Below, piece after piece: positions 44,959 through 53,859 of a stretch of DNA of 64,000 nucleotides. Source of the stretch: Loktanella gaetbuli (GTDB lineage: Bacteria > Pseudomonadota > Alphaproteobacteria > Rhodobacterales > Rhodobacteraceae); the NCBI RefSeq assembly GCF_020531945.1, contig NZ_JAJATZ010000003.1:372001-436000 (forward strand). Reading direction: 5' to 3'. Both the position numbers and the translations under genes were made by a program. Numbering within the stretch: position 1 is the first letter of the stretch; every line of letters starts with the position of its first letter. The notes below the pieces were generated by a model that was not told where the DNA came from, searched no databases, and saw nothing but the letters and a program-made list of their open reading frames with translations.

Positions 44959-46025
44959 AGCAAGTGACCGGATTTTGCCGCCTTGGTCGCGAGGTAGGCG
45001 TGGTTATGGGCGTTCTCGCCCACCTTCAGCGCGACCCGCTCGGCCACGCGCACACCGGAATCCTCCATCCGGGCAATCTTGGCGGGGTTGTTCGTCAGCA
45101 GCCGCACCGCCCCGAACCCCATCTGTTTCAGGATTGCAGCACCAATGCGGAAATCGCGTTCATCGTCATGAAATCCCAGCCGGTGGTTCGCCTCGACCGT
45201 GTCGAAACCCTGATCCTGTAACGCGTAGGCCCGCATCTTGTTGGCCAGACCGATGCCGCGGCCCTCTTGGTTCAGATACAGCAGGACGCCAGCGCCTTCG
45301 GCGCCCATCTGGGCCAAAGCGGCACGCAGCTGCGGGCCGCAATCGCATTTCAGACTGTCCAGCAGGTCGCCAGTGAAGCAGGCCGAATGCAACCGCGCGA
45401 GCACGGGCGCATTGCGATCCGGATTGCCGATTTCGACGGCGTAATGTTCCTCTGCACCGTCATCGGGGCGAAACACGTGCAGCCGGCCTGCCTCTGACAC
45501 CGAAATCGGCAGACGGGCGCTGGTGATAGACCGCAATGCGGCCTCTGCCGTCGTCAGTGCCGCATCGGCATCCACGACCGTCAGCCCGTGTACCCGGGCA
45601 AAGCTTGTCGCATCATCCAGCGGCGCGATGACCGCCGCAGGCAGCAACCGCGCCGATTTGCAAAGTGCCACGGCAACCCGCGCCAGTAGCGGCGATCCCT
45701 CTCGCAGGCCGCGCAGCGGTCCCTTCATCGGGTGGCGCAAATCGCCGCTTGGATCGGCCAGCGCCCGCACCCAGGCCACGCTGGTGTCCGACGGCAACGC
45801 GATCCGCGCCACGTCGCCGTCATAGGCTGCAACCTTCAGCGTTTTGGCTCGCCAGTCGGTCAGGGCCACGGCGGCCCCCAGATCGCGCAGCGCGTTCAGT
45901 CGGGCGGCATCCAGCGTTTCGGCAGCCAGCATGACCCCCGCACCTGCGACAACCACAGGCACCCCCATGCGCAGATCGGCACGCGCCCGTGCCAGACGTT
46001 CCGTGTTGTCCGGTGCCAATGACAT
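44955..46025 (-). CDS. ribA: GTP cyclohydrolase II with N-terminal extension
   Basis: 356 residues from ATG 46025; the open frame reaches further up, but no start there fits as well. Residues 160-356 are the enzyme: HSACFTGDLLDSLKCDCGPQ gives the three zinc cysteines, NQEGRGIGL follows, and DTVEANHRLGF, RLLTNNPAK complete it. The first 160 residues resemble a DHBP-synthase-like fold lacking its active site, a form common in Alphaproteobacteria. It opens the guanine ring of GTP for riboflavin. Divergent from the CenR-like regulator. Confidence 0.9.
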   Translation of the reverse strand: MSLAPDNTERLARARADLRMGVPVVVAGAGVMLAAETLDAARLNALRDLGAAVALTDWRAKTLKVAAYDGDVARIALPSDTSVAWVRALADPSGDLRHPMKGPLRGLREGSPLLARVAVALCKSARLLPAAVIAPLDDATSFARVHGLTVVDADAALTTAEAALRSITSARLPISVSEAGRLHVFRPDDGAEEHYAVEIGNPDRNAPVLARLHSACFTGDLLDSLKCDCGPQLRAALAQMGAEGAGVLLYLNQEGRGIGLANKMRAYALQDQGFDTVEANHRLGFHDDERDFRIGAAILKQMGFGAVRLLTNNPAKIARMEDSGVRVAERVALKVGENAHNHAYLATKAAKSGHLL

Positions 46026-46094
46026 CGCGCGTAATCCTCTGTTCCCTTGGTGATCTAGGATGAACTGCGGCAGATTGAAACATTGGGGCATCAA

Positions 46095-46112
46095 TTCACA
46101 CGTCCGTGTGAA
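46095..46112. promoter_or_regulatory. Perfect inverted repeat, candidate operator
   Basis: TTCACACG, two bases TC, CGTGTGAA: eight-base arms with no mismatch, in the 156-base region between divergent ribA and the CenR-like gene, about 70 bases from each start. Placement suits a repressor or activator dimer site. It does not look like a terminator (no T run). I do not recognise the factor. Confidence 0.55.
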
Positions 46113-46181
46113 CTATTTGCAGCATTGGTTGTTGTTCCTGTGACGGACCACACCTGACGTTGAGTAATACCGGAGTAGATG

Positions 46182-46868
46182 ATGGCACAGTTAAAGAAAA
46201 TTCTGCTTGTCGACGACGACGACGATCTGCGCGAGGCGTTGGGCGAACAGCTCTTGATGACCGAGGATTTCGACGTATTCGAGGCCGATGACGGCGCATC
46301 CGCCATGACCAAGGTCAAGGAACAGCTGTACGATCTGGTCATTCTCGATGTGGGCCTGCCCGACACCGACGGCCGTGAATTATGCCGCCTGATGCGCAAG
46401 CAGGGTGTGAAATGTCCCATCGTCATGCTGACCGCACAGGACAGCGACGCCGACACGATCTATGGCCTCGACGCGGGTGCCAATGATTACGTCAGCAAAC
46501 CGTTCAAGTTTCCCGTGCTGCTGGCCCGCCTGCGCAGCCAGCTTCGGACCCATGAACAATCAGAGGATGCGGTATTCCAGCTGGGGCCGTATTCGTTCCG
46601 GCCTGCGCAAAAACTGCTGGTGACCGAGGACGACCGCAAGGTGCGTCTGACCGAAAAGGAAACCAATATCCTCAAGTTCCTCTACCGCGCCTCTGACGGT
46701 GTGGTGCCGCGCGACGTGCTGCTGCACGAGGTCTGGGGCTACAACGCGGGCGTGACCACGCATACGCTGGAAACCCACATCTACCGCCTGCGCCAGAAAA
46801 TCGAACCCGACCCCGGCAACGCCCGTCTGCTGGTCACAGAACAAGGCGGCTACCGTCTTTCGAGCTGA
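46182..46868 (+). CDS. OmpR-family response regulator, CenR-like
   Basis: 228 residues. Receiver (7-120): LLVDDDDDLRE acidic patch, VILDVGLPDTDG phospho-Asp, MLTAQD Thr, VSKPFKFPVL Lys. The effector winged helix (about 130-228) ends with TLETHIYRLRQKIEPDP and LLVTEQGGYRL. The whole sequence looks like the alphaproteobacterial CenR group, which controls envelope genes. I start at ATG 46182 since CGGAG is six bases away; a preceding ATG is too close. No kinase gene is adjacent. Confidence 0.85.
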   Translation: MAQLKKILLVDDDDDLREALGEQLLMTEDFDVFEADDGASAMTKVKEQLYDLVILDVGLPDTDGRELCRLMRKQGVKCPIVMLTAQDSDADTIYGLDAGANDYVSKPFKFPVLLARLRSQLRTHEQSEDAVFQLGPYSFRPAQKLLVTEDDRKVRLTEKETNILKFLYRASDGVVPRDVLLHEVWGYNAGVTTHTLETHIYRLRQKIEPDPGNARLLVTEQGGYRLSS

Positions 46869-46931
46869 CGCGCAGCACATGCCGCGACCGCGCCAAAAAT
46901 GCCGCGACATTGCTTGAATTGCCGACAACCT

Positions 46932-46966
46932 GACACCTCGCAAAACCTGCGAGGTGTCTTTGGTTT
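46932..46966 (+). terminator. Terminator after the CenR-like gene
   Basis: GACACCTCGCA, five-base loop AAACC, TGCGAGGTGTC, then TTTGGTTT: an 11-base-pair stem and T-rich tail, 64 bases past the stop. Confidence 0.85.
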
Positions 46967-47309
46967 CAATGTCAGCGGTGCGGACTTTTCCGACTTTAAC
47001 TGCAACCGCGAAATTGAATTGACTTGAAAGCCAGCACCGACACCAAGGGCGGGGAGCGGTCATTCGCTGCGGCTTTATGCTGGTCGTGCCGTAGAGTTCG
47101 AGGCTGACGTTCGGATACCTCACAGACGGGAAAGTTCTCTGCATCGCCGCAGTGCAGAAGTTAGTCAAATGAGCCAATCAAGCTTTTTCGCGAGCTCCAA
47201 GCAATGCCACACTTCTAACACAATCTCATGTCCAAAAGTGTCCTCTAAGTCTTTGACAGGAGTATGATGTCTCGATCGACCAACCTAGCCAAAAACAAGG
47301 AGCAGCACT
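46967..47309. other. Non-coding stretch before the histidine kinase
   Basis: I see no gene here. It is less GC-rich than the neighbours and contains scraps such as GCGGTCATTCGCTGCGG that look like degenerate repeats seen between roseobacter genes. AAGGAGC lies seven bases before the histidine kinase start at 47310. Confidence 0.5.
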
Positions 47310-48533
47310 ATGGCGAAAACGTATACGTTCGAGGCGCTTGGGTTGCTGCATGGCAGCATGGACGAGAGCCTCGTTAACATCAACATTCTTGCAAGCCGAG
47401 TGTTTGGTGTACCTATCTCTTTTGTCTCGGTTCTCGAAACGCAAGAAGGCCGGCAATACATCTCTACATACGTAGGGTCTTGTTTTGACGATCCCGCCGT
47501 TCGCGACGTGCCCGTCGAAGAATCAATCTGTCAGTATGTAAAGATAAGCCAGCAGACGGTCGCGATTCCAAATTTGCTCGAGGATGCTCGGACTCGGGAT
47601 AATGACTTCATACTCCAAAATGGTTTGCGTTCCTATCTCGGCAGTCCAATCCATACAGTGTCCGGAAAAGTAATCGGCGCAGTCTGTTGCATGTCTGACA
47701 AAACGCGAGATTGGACGCAGCATGAAATAGATATCCTGGAATACATGGCTCGTTGCGTTGATGATATCGTGAGGGCGAGGACCTCAGCCCTCGAGGAACA
47801 TAAAGCGCGTGTCGACCTGCAAGAGATCATGGCAACCCGCAGTGGATACATTGCGCATATGATTCACGAAATCAGAACGCCGGTTACAGGAATTGTTGGC
47901 GCGATCAAACTTCTAAAGAGTGGAAAGTCTGGAGGAAAATCGAAAAGCTTGATGTCCATCCTTGACCGATCAGCGGATAAGCTATTGAAATTCGTCAATG
48001 ATGTACTTGATCTGACCAAAATTGACGCTGGACACTACGAAGTCGTAGAAGAAGAAATTGATATCGGAGAGTTTGCCAGTGATATCTTGAGCGAATTCCA
48101 GAGCCTTGCAAATTCAAAATCCATAACTCTCAGTGTCAACAATCAACTCGCTGGCAACACGTATCTAGCGGACAAAGGTATGCTTCAAAGCATTATGCAA
48201 AATTTGATAGGAAATGCTGTCAAGTTTACGGAGACCGGCTCTATCACAGTTAGCATTGGCGAAGATTCTTATGGCCAAGTTGCCATTGACGTCGTCGATA
48301 CAGGCATTGGTATTGCGCCAGAGCATCATGAGAAAATCTTCAAGGAATTTGAGCAGGCTGACTCCAATACAGCAAGAACTTACGGAGGAACAGGCCTCGG
48401 CATGCCAATCGTGAAACGTATGGTCGACCGGATGGACGGTACAATCACTCTTAAAAGCGAACTAGGCCAAGGTTCGACATTTTCGATCTTGGTTCCTTTG
48501 GAAATAGCGACCCAGCAGGACGTAGCTGCATAA
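47310..48533 (+). CDS. GAF-domain sensor histidine kinase, orphan
   Basis: 407 residues. A GAF-like sensor (about 15-155, with SVLETQEGRQYI and LGSPIHTVSGKVIGAVCCM) precedes HisKA, where the phospho-His is in HMIHEIRTPVTGI (about 189), and a HATPase domain with N-box NLIGNAVKFTETG, G1 VDTGIGIAP, F-box FEQAD and G2 GGTGLGMPIV. There is no membrane segment. No response regulator is next to it. Base use is visibly different: 47941-48000 has 26 G+C of 60, whereas 38041-38100 in dxs has 35, a sign of possible transfer. Confidence 0.9.
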   Translation: MAKTYTFEALGLLHGSMDESLVNINILASRVFGVPISFVSVLETQEGRQYISTYVGSCFDDPAVRDVPVEESICQYVKISQQTVAIPNLLEDARTRDNDFILQNGLRSYLGSPIHTVSGKVIGAVCCMSDKTRDWTQHEIDILEYMARCVDDIVRARTSALEEHKARVDLQEIMATRSGYIAHMIHEIRTPVTGIVGAIKLLKSGKSGGKSKSLMSILDRSADKLLKFVNDVLDLTKIDAGHYEVVEEEIDIGEFASDILSEFQSLANSKSITLSVNNQLAGNTYLADKGMLQSIMQNLIGNAVKFTETGSITVSIGEDSYGQVAIDVVDTGIGIAPEHHEKIFKEFEQADSNTARTYGGTGLGMPIVKRMVDRMDGTITLKSELGQGSTFSILVPLEIATQQDVAA

Positions 48534-48798
48534 GTTTAGGCTTCAACGGCCGCTGTTATTTGCTGTCAGAGCCTAACCGTCAAAGATGCTGCGCCATGGG
48601 TGAACGGCCGGTTTGGTGCGGTTGCATTCCAGCCCAGGGGCATGGAGCAAATGGCAGCTTTGGGCCGCGAGCAACAGATTGGATTTTCTGCAAGTTCAAA
48701 ATTCTGCGGGGTGGCATTTGGAAATGGGGGCTCTCACCTGCCGATCGGCCCGAGACCGATGGCATGATCCATCGGCGGGCACCAGTTCCCCAAAAGGG
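48534..48798. other. Non-coding stretch after the histidine kinase
   Basis: No gene is evident. It begins with TTAGGCT and, 27 bases later, AGCCTAA, a loose inverted repeat without T run. Fragments such as AAATGGCAGCTTTGGGCCG resemble decayed repeats. Together with 46967-47309 it brackets the AT-richer kinase gene. Confidence 0.45.
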
Positions 48799-48972
48799 TC
48801 AATCCAGCTTGCGGGCCTCGTCGACCAGCATCACCGGGATACCATCGCGGATCGGAAACGCGAGGCCCGCACGTTTGCTGATCAACTCTTGCGTCTGCGC
48901 GTCATAGCTCAGCGGGCCCTGGGTCTGCGGGCAGATCAGCGCCTCCAACATACGGCCGTCGAACACCGTCAT
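48799..48972 (-). CDS. Trm112-family protein
   Basis: 57 residues, a small zinc-finger-like or methyltransferase-partner fold. LEALICPQTQGPLSYD near the start and SKRAGLAFPIRDGIPVMLVDEAR near the end match the family. The usual second pair of Cys is absent, as in many bacterial members. The start overlaps the Lon-N gene stop (ATGA). Confidence 0.88.
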   Translation of the reverse strand: MTVFDGRMLEALICPQTQGPLSYDAQTQELISKRAGLAFPIRDGIPVMLVDEARKLD

Positions 48973-49607
48973 TGCATCATCTCCGCACTGCCGCCCCGCA
49001 GGGCATATTCGATCAGCGTCACCAGCGTTTCGCGCCGCGTCGTCAACGACGGCGCCTCCAGCAGGGCCTGTTTGTCCTCTGGTGGAAAGGGGCACAGCAT
49101 CGACAGCGAATTGATCAGCAGTTCGTCCTCGGCATCGCCCAACTGGTCCCAGTCGGTTTTCAGGCCCTGATCCTCGAAATAACGGCACAGCATGTCCATG
49201 AACACATCCCGTTCAAAGCCGTCATCGTGTTCGGCCGGGCCCAGGTCGCGGGCGAATCCGTCCCATTTCACATTGCAGCGTCGATAGGGCTGGAAACCCT
49301 CGACCTCCTTGGTGATGCGAAACCGCGATACGCCGGCCAGCGTGATCATGTAACGCCCGTCGTCGGTTTCGTTGAACGCGGTCAGACGTCCCGCACAGCC
49401 GATGCTGTGCAGCCTGCTTTCCTTGCCGGGGGCCTCGAACGGCTGTACCATTCCGATCAGCCGGTCCGACGTCTTCATCGCATCCTCGATCATGGCCAGA
49501 TAGCGCGGCTCAAAGATGTGCAGCGGCATCCGCCCACGCGGCAGCAGCAATGCGCCGGGCAGCGGAAAAATCGGGATCGTGTCAGGCAGATCTGATCGGT
49601 TCATCAT
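48969..49607 (-). CDS. LON N-terminal substrate-binding domain protein
   Basis: 212 residues, only the N-terminal PUA-like Lon domain, without ATPase or protease. IPIFPLPGALLLPRGRMPLH and FEPRYLAMIEDAM are characteristic, followed by GCAGRLTAF and ITLAGVSRFRI. Function unknown, possibly protein binding. ATGs at 49607 and 49604 are equally placed. Between cnoX and the Trm112 gene, a conserved alphaproteobacterial trio. Confidence 0.88.
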   Translation of the reverse strand: MMNRSDLPDTIPIFPLPGALLLPRGRMPLHIFEPRYLAMIEDAMKTSDRLIGMVQPFEAPGKESRLHSIGCAGRLTAFNETDDGRYMITLAGVSRFRITKEVEGFQPYRRCNVKWDGFARDLGPAEHDDGFERDVFMDMLCRYFEDQGLKTDWDQLGDAEDELLINSLSMLCPFPPEDKQALLEAPSLTTRRETLVTLIEYALRGGSAEMMQ

Positions 49608-49634
49608 GTCCGATGACTTAGCTTGCACCGCACC

Positions 49635-50537
49635 TTAGGCAAATATCATCGACGACAATTTGCGCCGCCCCGTCAGCGCGACCGGATCCTTGGGGTCCAG
49701 TGCGTCGAACAGCTGGAACAGCTGGGCCTTGGCCGCGCCGTCGTTCCACGAGGGGTCCAGACGAAAGGATTCCAGCAAATGATCGACCGCCGCCTGTGTC
49801 TCGCCCCTGGCGGAGAGTGCCGTGGCCAGTTCCAGCCGCGCCGCGTGGTCTGCGGGATCTGCCTCTACCTTTGCCTGCAAATCTGCAACGGGGCCTGTGT
49901 TGGCCGCCGCGCGCAGCAGGCTGATCCGTGCTGCCAGCGCCTCAAGAGCAGGATCATGGCTGATCTCGGCAGGGGCACCGTTCAAGATGGCCTCGGCCTG
50001 ATCCACGTCGTCCAGCGCCAGATAGGCACTGACCAGACCGGCATAGGCGGGGGCAGACTGCGGGTCCTCTTGCAGGATCGCGGCAAATGTCTCCGCCGCG
50101 TCCGCCGCAGCCCCCTCGTCCAGCATCTGCTGTGCCGCCGCGATCGCATCGGCCAGACCGTCATCCTCGGCCTCGCCGCCCATATCGGCGATCTTTGTCA
50201 CAAAGGCGTCGACCTCGGAGGGCGGCAGCGCACCCTGGAACCCGTCGACCGGTTGGCCTTGCCAGAACGCATAGACCGTCGGCAGCGATTGCACCCGCAA
50301 TTGCGCCGCGATCTGCTGGTTGGCGTCGGTGTCGATCTTGACCAGCTTGACCCGGCCACCGGCCTTGGTCACGGCAGCCTCGATCGCCGGACCCAGCGAT
50401 TTGCACGGCCCGCACCAAGGGGCCCAAAAATCCACGATCACGGGGGTGGTCATCGAGGCATCGACGACGTCGGCCATAAAGGTCGCGTCGGTGCCATCGA
50501 TGATATGGGTCTCGGGCGTGGCGGTCAGATCCATCAT
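49635..50537 (-). CDS. cnoX: Thioredoxin-TPR chaperedoxin, CnoX-like
   Basis: 300 residues. The thioredoxin domain (about 20-125) has active site WAPWCGPCKSL and the cis-Pro SLPTVYAFWQG. Residues 130-300 form TPR-like helices (LADAIAAAQQMLDEGAAADA, ARLELATALSARGE). CnoX protects proteins from overoxidation and hands them to GroEL. Here the active site is CGPC, unlike E. coli, so it may be a true disulfide reductant. AAAGGAG precedes ATG 50537. Confidence 0.88.
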   Translation of the reverse strand: MMDLTATPETHIIDGTDATFMADVVDASMTTPVIVDFWAPWCGPCKSLGPAIEAAVTKAGGRVKLVKIDTDANQQIAAQLRVQSLPTVYAFWQGQPVDGFQGALPPSEVDAFVTKIADMGGEAEDDGLADAIAAAQQMLDEGAAADAAETFAAILQEDPQSAPAYAGLVSAYLALDDVDQAEAILNGAPAEISHDPALEALAARISLLRAAANTGPVADLQAKVEADPADHAARLELATALSARGETQAAVDHLLESFRLDPSWNDGAAKAQLFQLFDALDPKDPVALTGRRKLSSMIFA

Positions 50538-50636
50538 GCCGCGTCTCCTTTTGATATTGTCTTACGCGTATATGTGGGCGCGACCGGGCCGGGGCAAGGC
50601 ATTTGACCTGCATCCGACCGGGGTCTAGCCTGCGGC

Positions 50637-51269
50637 ATGGCACGCACGATCCTGACATTTGGCGACAGCAACACCCACGGCACCCCGCCCATCGTGACGC
50701 GCGGTGTTTATGCGCGCTATGACGCGGACACCCGCTGGCCCACGCTGACGGCACGCGCGCTGGATGCGGACCTGATCGAAGAAGGCCTGCCTGGCCGTCT
50801 TGCCCGCGCTGACAGCGACCCCGAAATGGGCGCGCATATGAACGGCCATCTTGGCCTGCATATCGCACTGAACAGCCATGGTCCCATCGACACGCTCACG
50901 CTGATGCTCGGGACCAACGACTGCAAGGCACACTTTGGTCAAACACCCGCAGGGATCGCTGCGGGTATCGCGGGCCTGCTTGCCATTGCCTGTGGTGACG
51001 CGGCGCAGACGCGCCATGGCGGGTTCGGCATCCTGCTGATCTGCCCGCCGCCCATCGTGGAAACCGGCCCCATCAGTCAGGTCTTTCTTGGTGCAACCAA
51101 CAGATCACAGGCGCTTGCTTCCCTCTACCGTGATCTTGCGGCAACCTGGGGCACGGGATTTCTGAACGCCGCAGACCACATCGCCGTCAGTTCTCAGGAC
51201 GGTGTACACTTCGATCCCGATGCCCACAAAACTCTCGCAGCAACGATAGCGATCGCCCTGCGGCCCTAA
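50637..51269 (+). CDS. SGNH/GDSL-family hydrolase
   Basis: 210 residues, esterase-like. Block I: ILTFGDSNTHGT (Ser nucleophile), block III: LMLGTNDCKAHF (Asn), block V: SQDGVHFDPDAHK (Asp-His). The short NTHG variant is like arylesterases of the SGNH type. No signal peptide, so probably cytoplasmic. Its stop is followed directly by an intergenic repeat. Confidence 0.9.
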   Translation: MARTILTFGDSNTHGTPPIVTRGVYARYDADTRWPTLTARALDADLIEEGLPGRLARADSDPEMGAHMNGHLGLHIALNSHGPIDTLTLMLGTNDCKAHFGQTPAGIAAGIAGLLAIACGDAAQTRHGGFGILLICPPPIVETGPISQVFLGATNRSQALASLYRDLAATWGTGFLNAADHIAVSSQDGVHFDPDAHKTLAATIAIALRP

Positions 51270-51345
51270 TTCTTCTGGTCCGAAATATCCCGGGGTGTGG
51301 GGCAGCGCCCCACCCCAAATTTTCGCGAAAATTTGGCCGCCCTAC
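51270..51345 (+). repeat. Rhodobacterales-type intergenic repeat, copy 2, with perfect palindrome
   Basis: Immediately after the hydrolase stop: TTCTTCTGGTC, AAATATCC, CGGGG, then a TGGGGC-AGC-GCCCCA hairpin, then a perfect 22-base palindrome (51315-51336) with arms CCAAATTTTCG and CGAAAATTTGG. It ends at the xthA stop, so it fills the whole space between two convergent genes and may act as a two-way terminator. Confidence 0.65.
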
Positions 51346-52130
51346 AGATCGAACGTGGCAAAGACGGGGGCGTGGTCGCTGGGCTGGTCCCAGCCGCGCA
51401 CGTCACGCAGCACCCGGCTGGAATGCGCGGACCCCGCGATATCGGGCGTGGCCCAGACGTGGTCCAGCCGCCGGCCTTTGTCGGCGCTATCCCAATCGGG
51501 CGACCGGTAGGACCACCAGGAATACAGATTGCCCTGCGGTATATCCTGCCTTGTGATGTCGACCCAGTCACCCGCGTCCTGCACCTGCGCGAGGTGTTCG
51601 ACCTCGATCGGCGTGTGGCTCACGACCTTCAGCAGCTTCTTGTGATCCCAGACATCGTCCTCACGCGGGGCGATGTTCAGATCCCCCACGAGGATCGCGC
51701 GCGCCGGCCTTTGCGCGTGAAACGCGTCGCGCATGTCGGTCAGATAATCCAGCTTTTGCCCAAATTTCGCGTTGATCGCGCGGTCCGGTTTGTCGCCGCC
51801 GGCCGGCACGTAGAAATTATGCACCGTCACACCATTGGCCAACCGTCCTGCGATGTGCCGCGCGTGACCAAGACCTGCGTAATCGGCGGCACCCACCTCT
51901 TCGATCGGCATCCTGGACAGGATCGCCACCCCGTTATAGCCCTTCTGGCCGCGACCGATGCGGTGCACGTAACCCAGCGCTTCGAACTGTTCCGTCGGGA
52001 TCTTGTCCATCGGTGATTTGCATTCCTGCAAACACAGCACGTCGGGTCCCTCGTCGCGCAGCAGCCGCGCGACCAGGTCTTCGCGCAGGCGAACCGAATT
52101 GATGTTCCATGTGGCGAGTGTGAATGACAT
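51342..52130 (-). CDS. xthA: Exodeoxyribonuclease III
   Basis: 262 residues, AP endonuclease and 3' exonuclease. TLATWNINSVRLRED, LCLQECKSP (metal Glu), ILVGDLNIAP, LDHVWATP and PSDHAPVFATF (catalytic Asp-His) are all present. I start at ATG 52130; the reading frame upstream overlaps the asparaginase gene. Short gap to ansA suggests cotranscription. Confidence 0.95.
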   Translation of the reverse strand: MSFTLATWNINSVRLREDLVARLLRDEGPDVLCLQECKSPMDKIPTEQFEALGYVHRIGRGQKGYNGVAILSRMPIEEVGAADYAGLGHARHIAGRLANGVTVHNFYVPAGGDKPDRAINAKFGQKLDYLTDMRDAFHAQRPARAILVGDLNIAPREDDVWDHKKLLKVVSHTPIEVEHLAQVQDAGDWVDITRQDIPQGNLYSWWSYRSPDWDSADKGRRLDHVWATPDIAGSAHSSRVLRDVRGWDQPSDHAPVFATFDL

Positions 52131-52140
52131 CGGTCTCTCC

Positions 52141-53136
52141 TTACAACAGGGCGCGGGTGGGGCGGATATGGCCGCACAGCGTGCCGCGCCAGTTGCGGAT
52201 TTCGGGCACCATCCGGGCACGGGTGGCGGGGTGGTCCGCGTCCAGCACGCCCAGTTTCACCAGGATCGCGGCAATCGCCGCCTCGGCACCGCGCGTGCTG
52301 CCGTCCGTGATCTTCAGCGCCACGCCCAATTTGCGTTCGGGGATGATCGCCACGAATACCGCCTCGGCCCCCGTCTTGATCGCCACGCGGCCGTCCATCG
52401 CGCGCATCAGGTCGGTGCAAGCGCGTGTCTCGCCCGCGACCAGTTCGGGATGCGCGGTCATCGCCTGCGTCAGCCGCACCATCGCCTGCGACCGCGTGTC
52501 GCTGCGGTCGCCCGCACTGGCAAAGCTGGCCATCGCGCGGGCCAGACCCTGCACGCTGGTGGCGAAATTCGGCGCGGAACAGCCGTCGATCCCGTAGCCG
52601 GGCGAGGTCATGTCGGTCACTTCCTCGAACGCAGCCTTGCCCGCCTGCTGCACGGGATGATCCACCAGCTCATAATCCGCCGCACCGCCCAGATGGCGGT
52701 TCAGCGTCAGAAATCCGGCGTGTTTGCCAGAACAATTGTTGTGGATCTGGCAGGGTTGCGCATGGGCGCGAATGATTTCGTTGCGGGCCGGGATATCGCC
52801 GGGCCACTGCGGACCGCAGCGGAAATCACTGTCTTTCAGGCCCAATTGGTCCAGCCAGACCTGCACCCGGTCGGTATGAATATGCGCGCCCTGGTGGCTG
52901 GCGCAGGCCAGCGCCAGTTGTTCCGACGTCAGCCCGTGCGCATCGGCGGCCCCGCTCTCGATCAGGGGCAGCGCCTGGATCATCTTGCACGACGACCGCG
53001 GAAAGATCACCGCCATCGGGTCGCCCCAGGCCTGCACGATCTGGCCGCTGTCGTCGCAGACGACCGCATGGCCGCTGTGCAGCGACTCCAGCATGTCGCC
53101 GCGGTGAACTTCGATCAGGGGGGCAGGGGATGACAT
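52141..53136 (-). CDS. L-asparaginase, Rhizobium etli type II (class 3)
   Basis: 331 residues of the family unrelated to classical E. coli asparaginase. Active-site features: SSCKMIQALPLIES, ACASHQGAHIHTDRV, HNNCSGKHAGFL and GYGIDGCSAPNF (Cys, Ser, Lys, Asp). It releases ammonia from asparagine. ATG 53136 has AAAGGACC six bases upstream, better than an upstream in-frame start. The symbol ansA is avoided since it is used for other families. Confidence 0.88.
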   Translation of the reverse strand: MSSPAPLIEVHRGDMLESLHSGHAVVCDDSGQIVQAWGDPMAVIFPRSSCKMIQALPLIESGAADAHGLTSEQLALACASHQGAHIHTDRVQVWLDQLGLKDSDFRCGPQWPGDIPARNEIIRAHAQPCQIHNNCSGKHAGFLTLNRHLGGAADYELVDHPVQQAGKAAFEEVTDMTSPGYGIDGCSAPNFATSVQGLARAMASFASAGDRSDTRSQAMVRLTQAMTAHPELVAGETRACTDLMRAMDGRVAIKTGAEAVFVAIIPERKLGVALKITDGSTRGAEAAIAAILVKLGVLDADHPATRARMVPEIRNWRGTLCGHIRPTRALL

Positions 53137-53305
53137 ATTGGTCCTTTCACCCACGGCTTTGTGCGTGGAATTGGCTTTTATGTTTGGGCGGTTTTTTGCT
53201 AGACCCATGGCTATCTGGTTGAACAGGATGCCGCCAGACGAAAAGGTCGCCAAGACCGGTGCGGCACATACGGAATGAGGCAAGGGCAGCTTGGAGGCCT
53301 ATGAC

Positions 53306-53839
53306 ATGATGAACAAAACGACCTTTGCGACGACACTGGCCTGCATGTTGGCCGTGGCGATGCCGGCAGCGGCACAGCAGACCACCGACAACCTGGTCGC
53401 GGCCAACACGGACTGGAGCACGTTCGAGGCGGAAAACCCGCGTGAATGCATCAGCGTGTCCGCACCCACATCCAGCACGCTGACCGACGGCAACGGCAAC
53501 CCGACCTCCGGCACGCGCGGCGACATCTACCTCATGGTGTTCTACCGCCCGGGCGCAAACGTGCAGGGGCAGGTGACATTCACCGGCGGCTATCCTTTTG
53601 CATCGGGGTCCACCGTGGATCTGACGGTCGGTGACAGCACGTTCCAGCTCTTTACCGAAGGTGAATGGGCCTGGCCCGCCACCCCCGAGGATGACGCCCG
53701 CGTCGTCGCGGCCCTGAAGCGCGGTGCCGATGCTGTCGTGCGTGGCCGGTCAGGTCGCGGCAACATCACGACCGATACGTTTTCGCTGCTGGGCTTTACC
53801 GCCGGCGTCGAAGAGGCCGAGAACCGCTGCGCGTCCTGA
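53306..53839 (+). CDS. Invasion-associated locus B (IalB)-like periplasmic protein
   Basis: 177 residues. Signal peptide about 1-23 (AMPAAAQQ). The mature domain follows IalB relatives: DWSTFEAENPRECISVSAP, then IYLMVFYRPGANVQGQVTF, GGYPFASGSTV, LFTEGEWAWPA and FSLLGFTAGVEEAENRC, with a Cys pair. In pathogens IalB aids invasion; in free-living roseobacters its role is unknown. I use ATG 53306 for GGAGG at eight bases. A strong terminator follows. Confidence 0.82.
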   Translation: MMNKTTFATTLACMLAVAMPAAAQQTTDNLVAANTDWSTFEAENPRECISVSAPTSSTLTDGNGNPTSGTRGDIYLMVFYRPGANVQGQVTFTGGYPFASGSTVDLTVGDSTFQLFTEGEWAWPATPEDDARVVAALKRGADAVVRGRSGRGNITTDTFSLLGFTAGVEEAENRCAS

Positions 53840-53859
53840 TCTGCGTCACAAGAATTGCG

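Noticed and set aside
52003..53133. Plus-strand frame over the asparaginase gene (376 codons)
   Set aside because: Sense of the asparaginase is proven by motifs HNNCSGKH and GYGIDGCSAPNF; the opposite frame is low-complexity Arg/Gly-rich.
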